Positions 20,473 through 25,902 of a stretch of DNA of 25,902 nucleotides are shown here, in pieces (the first letter of the stretch is position 1; each line of letters begins with the position of its first letter). This DNA comes from a virus. Where the stretch lies: positions 1 to 25,902 of IMG/VR virus record IMGVR_UViG_3300042946_000481. The stretch is one strand, 5' to 3'. The position numbers and the translations under genes are program-made. The notes beneath the pieces are model-generated. The model ran no database searches, was not told where the DNA came from, and saw only the letters and a list, made by a program, of their open reading frames with translations.

Positions 20473-20778
20473 ATGTCAAAGAAAGAAAAAAAAGTAGAAG
20501 ACTTTGAGGTGGAAGTAAAAACCAAAAAAGTAAATGTAAAGGCCAAGAAAGAAGGTCAAAAAGTTGATGTAGTAGTTGATACTCCTAAAGTTGATGTTGA
20601 AGTTCACAAAGATGAAGAAAAGAAAGAATTCAAATTGGATAGTGAGAAACTTGATGTGAATGTAACTAAAACAGAAGAGGGTACTGTAGTTAGTGTTGAT
20701 GCTAAAAATTCTGCATTAAAAAGAGTAGGACAATGGCTTGCTAAATTCTACACTAAAAAATTCAATAAGAAAAAATGA
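20473..20778 (+). CDS. Lysine-rich low-complexity protein, 101 residues
   Basis: Alternating Val/Lys/Asp strands with internal repetition (FEVEVKTKKVNVKAKK, VDVVVDTPKVDVEVHKDEEK, LDVNVTKTEEGTVVSVDAKN) and a basic amphipathic C-terminus (RVGQWLAKFYTKKFNKKK). Such tails can associate with membranes. It lies between lysis genes and overlaps the amidase start as ATGA, so a lysis-linked role is inferred. Confidence 0.6.
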   Translation: MSKKEKKVEDFEVEVKTKKVNVKAKKEGQKVDVVVDTPKVDVEVHKDEEKKEFKLDSEKLDVNVTKTEEGTVVSVDAKNSALKRVGQWLAKFYTKKFNKKK

Positions 20779-21461
20779 GTTTATTAGATTTAAAAAAAAT
20801 AAAACAAGTTCCATTATCTGAATCTCAGTATATCAAATCTGAAACTAAAAAACTTCAGATTGTCTTACATCATACTGCAGGTAATTCATCAGGTCCCGGA
20901 GTAATTAAAATGTGGGATACTGACGATAGAGGAAGAATAGCAACTTGTGTTACTATATCTGGTAAAGGTATTTCTAAAGATACTTTTGATGGAGAAATAT
21001 GTCAAGCATTTTCATCTAAACATTGGGCTTATCACTTAGGTATTAAACCAGATGTTTTCCGTGCAAATGGATTACCATATAAATCTCTTGATCCATTAGC
21101 AATTGGTATTGAAATTTGTAATTGGGGACCCTTGACTTTAAAAGATGGAAAGTATTACAACTATGTAAATAGAGAAGTACCTATTGATCAAGTATGTAAA
21201 CTAGATAGACCATACAAAGGACATCTTTATTATCATGCTTACACAGATGCTCAAATAGAATCTGTAAAGCAATTATTACTTTATTGGAATAAAATATGGG
21301 ATATTCCACTTACATATAATGAAGATGATATGTGGAGTGTTTCTAAAAATGCTCTTAGTGCAGTTCCTGGATTATATACTCATAATTCATACAGAAAGGA
21401 TAAATCAGATATTTCTCCTCAGCCTAAGATGATTGCAATGCTTAAATCTTTATCAAAATGA
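20775..21461 (+). CDS. N-acetylmuramoyl-L-alanine amidase (endolysin)
   Basis: 228 residues, Amidase_2/PGRP fold. VLHHTAG (His32/His33) provides the first zinc ligand; the middle has IGIEICNWG, a family-typical strand with Glu; and THNSYRKDKSDISP supplies the second His (about 203) with Lys210/Asp212 near the active site. It cleaves the bond between muramic acid and the peptide stem of peptidoglycan at lysis. There is no signal peptide, consistent with holin-dependent release. There is no separate cell-wall-binding domain, usual for phages of Gram-negative hosts. Confidence 0.9.
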   Translation: MSLLDLKKIKQVPLSESQYIKSETKKLQIVLHHTAGNSSGPGVIKMWDTDDRGRIATCVTISGKGISKDTFDGEICQAFSSKHWAYHLGIKPDVFRANGLPYKSLDPLAIGIEICNWGPLTLKDGKYYNYVNREVPIDQVCKLDRPYKGHLYYHAYTDAQIESVKQLLLYWNKIWDIPLTYNEDDMWSVSKNALSAVPGLYTHNSYRKDKSDISPQPKMIAMLKSLSK

Positions 21462-21616
21462 AATTTAGAAATAGTTGGAAAAGTCATAAACCTAGTTGGA
21501 AAACAATCACAATAAGATGTAGAATATCTTTAGTAGATATCTTTTCTTTAGAAATTGATCCGCCTAGAAATTTTTACGCACTTACTATTTTAAATTTTAC
21601 AATTAAGAATAGATAA
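21458..21616 (+). CDS. Small basic 52-residue protein after the amidase
   Basis: An ATG at 21458 overlaps the amidase stop (ATGA) and opens a 52-codon frame ending TAA at 21614-21616. Sequence starts MKFRNSWKSHKPSWKTITIR and ends LTILNFTIKNR; it is basic and strand-like. The overlap and the terminator 28 bp downstream argue that it is the last gene of the lysis transcript. No family recognised. Confidence 0.5.
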   Translation: MKFRNSWKSHKPSWKTITIRCRISLVDIFSLEIDPPRNFYALTILNFTIKNR

Positions 21617-21644
21617 TATTACTTAATCTTCTCTAAGTAAGGTG

Positions 21645-21675
21645 ATCCAGGTATGTACTATGCCTGGATTTTTTT
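21645..21675 (+). terminator. Intrinsic terminator of the lysis block
   Basis: ATCCAGG/CCTGGAT stem, extended inward by four further pairs including G-T, then seven T. It separates the lysis transcript from the packaging transcript. Confidence 0.9.
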
Positions 21676-21706
21676 ATTTAAATATATCTTGTTTAAACTT
21701 TTCTTG

Positions 21707-21714
21707 TATATTTG
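21707..21714 (+). promoter_or_regulatory. TATATTTG promoter of the packaging block
   Basis: TTCTTGTATATTTGTG with a perfect -7 element 22 bp before the ATG at 21737, directly after the lysis terminator. A TTG occurs about 15 bases upstream. Confidence 0.65.
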
Positions 21715-21736
21715 TGTAAACTTAAAATATATAAAA

Positions 21737-22021
21737 ATGGAAAATCAATCTCAAGAAAAAGTATTTACTCCTGAAGAATTAGAAGTAAAAAGAAAAGAAA
21801 TGCTTAATTTCTACAATGAGTCTAAACCTTATTTAACAGCGCAATTAGAGCATGAACAATTATTGTTTCAAATTGATGAAGTAAGATTTAAAAGAACAAC
21901 TGTTCAAATGCAGTATGCAATGTTAATGAATCAAATGGAAAATCCAGGTCAAGCTGAAGATGAGGATACAGATTTTCCACAACCTGAGCAGGCTCCGACA
22001 GCAAGAAAGCTTAAAAAATAA
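21737..22021 (+). CDS. Hypothetical 94-residue protein
   Basis: Start set at 21737 because the longer frame to 21653 covers the promoter and part of the terminator and would add an artefactual hydrophobic leader. The protein is helical (PEELEVKRKEMLNFYNESKP, then QLLFQIDEVRFKRTTVQMQY-like), with an acidic, Pro-rich tail (AEDEDTDFPQPEQAPT) and a basic end. Possibly a small virion scaffold or assembly protein; not recognised. Confidence 0.6.
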   Translation: MENQSQEKVFTPEELEVKRKEMLNFYNESKPYLTAQLEHEQLLFQIDEVRFKRTTVQMQYAMLMNQMENPGQAEDEDTDFPQPEQAPTARKLKK

Positions 22022-22026
22022 TAAGA

Positions 22027-22386
22027 ATGGCTTTAGTAAATCAAGTACAGAAAAAAGTAGTAATGTCTAAAAAAGACGTTATTAAATATCAGATACTTAC
22101 TCATTGTTATATTAATAAAATATCATTGAGTGATTCTGATTTGGAGTGCTTGACTTTGCTTAGTACTATAGGACCAATTGAATTATCAAGTTTCTGTTTT
22201 GAAGCATCAGATGAACACTTAATTTTTAAGTCAGAACAAACTGTTAGAAACTGTATAAATAAGTGTGAAAAGAATGCACTGGTTGTAAAGGATCCAAAAA
22301 ACAAAAAGATAATCAGTGTAAATCCTAGTTTACAAATACAAACTGAAGGGAACATTTTTTTAGATTATAAATTTCTTGGAAGATGA
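22027..22386 (+). CDS. Hypothetical 119-residue protein, possible winged-helix
   Basis: Helical N-terminus (SKKDVIKYQILTHCYINKIS), then helices and a segment QTVRNCINKCEKNALVVKDP-KNKKIISVNP that reads like a recognition helix followed by a beta-wing. DNA binding is therefore plausible but unproven. It overlaps the IHF-like gene as ATGA, and the two may act together. Confidence 0.5.
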   Translation: MALVNQVQKKVVMSKKDVIKYQILTHCYINKISLSDSDLECLTLLSTIGPIELSSFCFEASDEHLIFKSEQTVRNCINKCEKNALVVKDPKNKKIISVNPSLQIQTEGNIFLDYKFLGR

Positions 22387-22754
22387 TACCTAAAAAATCT
22401 ACACAATTATTCAAAGAACTATCAGAAGAACTAAATACACCTTTAGAACTTATACAAGATTTAGTAGAAGAATATTACAAACATATAAGAGGTAATTTAA
22501 CAAATCTTAGTCATCCTAGAATAAATGTTGAAGGATTGGGTCAATTTGTTGCAAGGCCAAGCTTAATTAAAAAATCAATTCAAAGATACAAGAAGGCATT
22601 ATCTTCTCATGACACATCAACTTTTAAAGCATACTACAATAAGAAAATGCTTGAAGAAAAAGTTGAATCTCTTGAAAAAATAGATAAACAACTGGATGAA
22701 TTAGAATTGAAAAAAGAACAATTTAAAAAAAACAAAAATGAAAAATACACTTAG
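22383..22754 (+). CDS. IHF/HU-like DNA-binding protein
   Basis: 123 residues. The first 60 match the HU/IHF fold: two helices (KKSTQLFKELSEELNTPLEL, then IQDLVEEYYKHIRGNL), then the strand turn INVEGLGQFVARPSLI, corresponding to the family's I-x-G-F-G-x-F segment. The C-terminus replaces the canonical DNA-clamping arm with a long charged coiled-coil (LEEKVESLEKIDKQLDELEL). IHF-like genes near structural genes are a known feature of crAss-like phages. A role in DNA bending for packaging or virion DNA organisation is inferred. Confidence 0.6.
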   Translation: MIPKKSTQLFKELSEELNTPLELIQDLVEEYYKHIRGNLTNLSHPRINVEGLGQFVARPSLIKKSIQRYKKALSSHDTSTFKAYYNKKMLEEKVESLEKIDKQLDELELKKEQFKKNKNEKYT

Positions 22755-23031
22755 ACTAATCTGGGAAAACAGAAAACAAATTATAGAAGGTATTACTAAT
22801 AGTGTTTTAAGGGATGAAACTGTAGAAGAAATATCTAGATTAAGATATGATATCTGTGATGAGTGTCCTAGTAAAGGTAAAAAGTGTGCAGTAAAAGGCA
22901 CAGCTCCTTGTTGTAATGAATGTGGTTGCTCTCTTACATTTAAAACCAGATCTCTATCATCTGAATGTCCACTTGGTAAATGGCAAGCTGTAGCTACTGA
23001 AGAAGAAGAAACTAAACTTGATGAGTTATGA
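22738..23031 (+). CDS. Cysteine-rich zinc-ribbon-like protein, 97 residues
   Basis: The centre carries eight Cys: CDEC, then KKC, then APCCNECGC, then SSEC (residues about 40-80), in a treble- or double-zinc arrangement, followed by PLGKW and a Glu-rich tail. The first 35 residues are a helix with basic character (MKNTLRLIWENRKQIIEGIT). It is coupled to the neighbours by overlaps on both sides. Zinc-stabilised, possibly nucleic-acid or terminase-associated; function unknown. Confidence 0.65.
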   Translation: MKNTLRLIWENRKQIIEGITNSVLRDETVEEISRLRYDICDECPSKGKKCAVKGTAPCCNECGCSLTFKTRSLSSECPLGKWQAVATEEEETKLDEL

Positions 23032-23864
23032 GTATTTTTTTTAATGCAAAAGATCATAGTTATAAAAGTTTAGTCACTGAACCGGATATAACATGGTATA
23101 GTGTTACTACAGTAGTATCATCATTAAAGAAACCTTTTGATGCAAAAAAGACTGCGCAAAAAGTTAGTAAGAATTCTAAATCAAAATGGCACGGTATTGA
23201 TCCTAATATAATAGAGGAAATCTGGGCAAACGAAGCTAAGAGAGCTGTAGATTTAGGAACCTGGTATCATAATCAAAGAGAAGCTGACTTATGTTCTCTA
23301 GCTTCAATAGAAAGAGAAGGTACAGTAGTTCCAATATTTGCACCACTACCTTTAAAAGATGGTATAAAATATGCACCGTCACAAAAATTAGAACCAGGAG
23401 TTTATCCTGAACACATGGTGTATCTTAAATCTGCAGGCATCTGTGGACAATCAGATCTCGTAGAAGTAGTCAATGGTAGAGTAAATATTATTGATTACAA
23501 AACAAATAAAGAAATTAAGATGGAGTCATTCAAGGACTGGGAGGGAATCTCAGAGAAGATGCTCCATCCTGTTTCTCATTTAGATGATTGTAATTTTAAT
23601 CACTACTCATTACAACTTAGTATTTATATGTATATGATATTAAAGCATAATCCTAAGTTATTACCAGGAACAATATACATTCATCATATTGTATTTGAAA
23701 CTGATGGTAAAGATAAATGGGGGTATCCTGTTGCAAAATTAGATTCAAACAATGAACCAATTGTAAAAGATGTAAATTTAATACCTGTACCATATTTATA
23801 TGATGAAGTAATTGCAGTAATAAATCATATGAAAGACAGTCCAAACTTCATTAAAAGGAAATAA
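23028..23864 (+). CDS. PD-(D/E)XK nuclease (RecB/Cas4-like)
   Basis: 278 residues. The nuclease core is visible: GQSDLVEV (Asp143), then NIIDYKTNKE (Asp156-Tyr-Lys158), then HYSLQLSIYMYMI, the Q-x-x-x-Y helix of RecB-type enzymes. Upstream, LGTWYHNQREAD (about 80-90) resembles the helix with the His/Glu pair seen before the core. Such enzymes process DNA ends with metal ions. Its position one gene before TerL suggests replication, recombination or packaging of phage DNA. It begins as an ATGA overlap with the Cys-rich gene. Confidence 0.8.
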   Translation: MSIFFNAKDHSYKSLVTEPDITWYSVTTVVSSLKKPFDAKKTAQKVSKNSKSKWHGIDPNIIEEIWANEAKRAVDLGTWYHNQREADLCSLASIEREGTVVPIFAPLPLKDGIKYAPSQKLEPGVYPEHMVYLKSAGICGQSDLVEVVNGRVNIIDYKTNKEIKMESFKDWEGISEKMLHPVSHLDDCNFNHYSLQLSIYMYMILKHNPKLLPGTIYIHHIVFETDGKDKWGYPVAKLDSNNEPIVKDVNLIPVPYLYDEVIAVINHMKDSPNFIKRK

Positions 23865-23865
23865 A

Positions 23866-24381
23866 ATGTTTGCAAAATTATTTGATATTCAGAACGGTGT
23901 AGTTGTTCCAACGGAACACTGCTATACATTAAAAGCACTTAAAGATGTAATGGATGAATATCCAGATGATTATTTAAAAATTTATTTATACTTGTTCTAC
24001 ATGTGCTGTCCAAATCCAGATATGAATCCTTTTTTCTTTGTTCCAGAACAGGATAAGGAATTTATTATTCTAAAAGAAATTGAGGCAGAATTTTCTACTG
24101 AAGACGACACAATCTTTGCAGCACTAAAGTTTTGTGAAAAGATGTATGAAACACCTACATCTAGAGCATACAAAGGTATTGCAACCATGTTAGATAGATT
24201 AGGTAGATATATGGAAAATACTCCAATCACACATGGAAGAGATGGTAACTTTAACTCTTTAATTGCTGCTGCTAAAAATTATGAGGCAATTAGACAGTCT
24301 TTCAAAGGGGCATATAAAGATCTTCAAGAAGAACAATCAAGTAAAGTAAGAGGTGGACAAGGACTAGCATATGACATGTAA
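23866..24381 (+). CDS. TerL-adjacent protein, 171 residues (small-terminase position)
   Basis: Helical protein: TLKALKDVMDEYPDDYLKIY, a Cys/Pro/Phe-rich patch (MCCPNPDMNPFFFVPEQDKE), then helices RAYKGIATMLDRLGRYMENT and SLIAAAKNYEAIRQSFKGAY. It ends by a TAATG overlap with TerL. The place directly before TerL is typical of the small terminase subunit, but I see no helix-turn-helix or other TerS hallmark, so this is a positional suggestion only. Confidence 0.6.
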   Translation: MFAKLFDIQNGVVVPTEHCYTLKALKDVMDEYPDDYLKIYLYLFYMCCPNPDMNPFFFVPEQDKEFIILKEIEAEFSTEDDTIFAALKFCEKMYETPTSRAYKGIATMLDRLGRYMENTPITHGRDGNFNSLIAAAKNYEAIRQSFKGAYKDLQEEQSSKVRGGQGLAYDM

Positions 24382-25902
24382 TGAGTGAGATTTATCAAGA
24401 CATACCAACCTATGACAATGGAGAATGGACAACCACAAGTTTTGAATCCAGAGAAGACTTCAAGCACTTTATACTTAGTGAAATATTCAGTGAGCCCGGA
24501 AAGTATAAATTCAACAAAACTACAAGTGAATTATTTACTTCAGAATCAACAAAGTTTAGAAGAGACGGTGTATACTGTACAGCTCCCTTTAAATCCAAAG
24601 ATTATATAGCATATTGGGATAATCAAAAAACTAGATGCCGAAAAGGTTTATTAATTAAAGAAGGAGGGTTGACATGGTACGTATGTAGGGAATACTACAT
24701 GTGGCTAAACTTTTTACCAATCTTTGATAAAGAACAACAGAAGTTTGACTTTGCTAAAATTAGAGATGCTCAGTATCATATGGCTTTATATGAGTTATTA
24801 GCTGAGTTAGCATACAAACACGTGGCTATTCTTAAAAAAAGGCAGATTGCTTCATCTTATTATCATATGGGTAAACTTATCAATCAACAATGGTTTGAAG
24901 CAGGGGTTACTTTAAAGATAGGAGCAAGTTTAAAAGATTATATTAATGAAAAAGGATCTTGGAAATTTTTACAAGAATATGCTGCTTTCTTAAATGAACA
25001 TACTGCATGGTATAGACCAATGTCTCCTGACAAGGTAATGATGTGGCAGCAAAAAATTGAGGTAAGAAAAGGAGATAGAAAAAATGAAGTTGGTCTTAAA
25101 GGTACTATACAAGGTATGTCATTTGAGAAAGATCCAACAAATGGTGTAGGGGGTCCGGTAAAATACTTCTTTCATGAAGAGGCTGGGATTGCACCAAAGA
25201 TGGATCAGACATATGAGTATATGAGACCAGCAATGAGATCAGGTCTTATTACTACAGGAATGTTTATAGCTGCTGGGTCTGTGGGAGATTTAGGTCAATG
25301 TCTTCCATTAAAAGATATGATATTAAATCCTACATCAAAAGATATTTATGCTGTTGAAACAGATTTAATAGATGATAAAGGTACAACAGGTCTCTCAGGT
25401 TTGTTTATTCCTGAGCAATGGTCTATGCCTCCACATATTGATGAATATGGTAATTCACTTGTAGAAGATGCATTAAATGCACTCAATGAGCAATTTAAGA
25501 TTTGGAAGGAAGAACTTGCACCAGAAGAATATCAATTAAGAATTTCTCAGCACCCAAGAAATATACACGAAGCTTTTGCAAACAGAACAGTATCTGTTTT
25601 TCCAACTCATTTACTAGCTGCTCAACAGAGAAGAATAGAAGAAAAAGAATATGGTGTTGAGTATCTGGATATTTCAACAGATGAAAATGGTAAACCCACT
25701 GTAAAGACAAGTAATAAAAGACCAATATCAGAATTTCCTATAAATAAAAAAACAGAGGATAAAACCGGTTGTCTTGCAGTATGGGAAAGACCAATAGAGA
25801 ATCCAAAATTTGGAATGTATTATGCATCCATTGACCCTGTTGGTGAAGGTAAAACAACAACTTCTGAATCTTTGTGCTCTATATATATTATGAAGTCTTC
25901 AA
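24381..25902 (+). CDS. terL: Terminase large subunit (partial, C-terminus off the right edge)
   Basis: 507 codons are open to the window end. The ATG at 24381 overlaps the previous stop (TAATG). The ATPase domain shows LKKRQIASSYYHMGKL (residues 151-166), in the place of the T4-type SRQLGKT nucleotide-binding loop, and a Walker B-like KYFFHEEAG (261-269, Glu266-Glu267). Near the window end MYYASIDPVGEG (Asp485) matches the first metal-binding Asp of the RNase H-like nuclease domain. Together these give the motor that cuts and pumps phage DNA into heads. The Walker A Gly and Lys are replaced (A157, S158). Confidence 0.88.
   Translation, partial: MSEIYQDIPTYDNGEWTTTSFESREDFKHFILSEIFSEPGKYKFNKTTSELFTSESTKFRRDGVYCTAPFKSKDYIAYWDNQKTRCRKGLLIKEGGLTWYVCREYYMWLNFLPIFDKEQQKFDFAKIRDAQYHMALYELLAELAYKHVAILKKRQIASSYYHMGKLINQQWFEAGVTLKIGASLKDYINEKGSWKFLQEYAAFLNEHTAWYRPMSPDKVMMWQQKIEVRKGDRKNEVGLKGTIQGMSFEKDPTNGVGGPVKYFFHEEAGIAPKMDQTYEYMRPAMRSGLITTGMFIAAGSVGDLGQCLPLKDMILNPTSKDIYAVETDLIDDKGTTGLSGLFIPEQWSMPPHIDEYGNSLVEDALNALNEQFKIWKEELAPEEYQLRISQHPRNIHEAFANRTVSVFPTHLLAAQQRRIEEKEYGVEYLDISTDENGKPTVKTSNKRPISEFPINKKTEDKTGCLAVWERPIENPKFGMYYASIDPVGEGKTTTSESLCSIYIMKSS

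Overview
The window looks like part of a tailed double-stranded DNA phage (Caudoviricetes) of a Bacteroidota host, and the gene content is reminiscent of crAss-like phages (order-level placement is inference). Reasons: it is AT-rich; several rightward genes have Bacteroidota-type promoters (TATATTTG -7 elements, or TTTG-N19-TATATT spacing); it carries a phage tRNA-Arg(TCT), a holin/amidase lysis group, collagen-like fibre genes, and an IHF/HU-like gene, a PD-(D/E)XK nuclease and a large terminase (TerL) in one run. TAA, TAG and TGA all end genes, so no stop-codon reassignment is evident. No integrase is visible.

Layout: two divergent arms meet in a gene-free, GC-rich, palindrome-laden switch at about 11.06-11.38 kb. 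The leftward arm (1-11061) holds small, mostly unrecognised genes of early/accessory type: a partial ParB-like protein, a GIY-YIG homing endonuclease, an HNH protein, possible DNA-binding proteins, a tRNA and tiny membrane proteins. Many of its genes end in a strong intrinsic terminator, and many begin with one of two repeated leader motifs. It also contains long gene-free stretches full of inverted repeats (5343-5697, 7496-8287, 8569-8789, 9033-9517); the 7.5-8.16 kb stretch looks like a large multi-branched structured RNA.

The rightward arm (11377-25902) starts with a metallophosphoesterase, a small HExxH protein and a GroES-like protein. It continues through a receptor/fibre block (14379-19698) with a 750-residue collagen-like protein carrying three aromatic sugar-binding-like modules and a YadA-like head, then a lysis block (holin, small membrane protein, lysine-rich protein, amidase, 52-residue protein). 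It ends in a packaging block (IHF-like, cysteine-rich protein, PD-(D/E)XK nuclease, TerL neighbour, TerL running off the right edge). Genes here are tightly coupled through ATGA and TAATG overlaps.

The most interesting signals are non-coding. One is the CTAGCC leader repeated six times, each copy lying beyond a terminator or at the strand switch; four head genes and two head gene-free, inverted-repeat-rich stretches. Another is the candidate large RNA itself, whose 11-bp closing helix encloses a nested multibranch. A third is a second RNA candidate closed by a perfect 15-bp helix.
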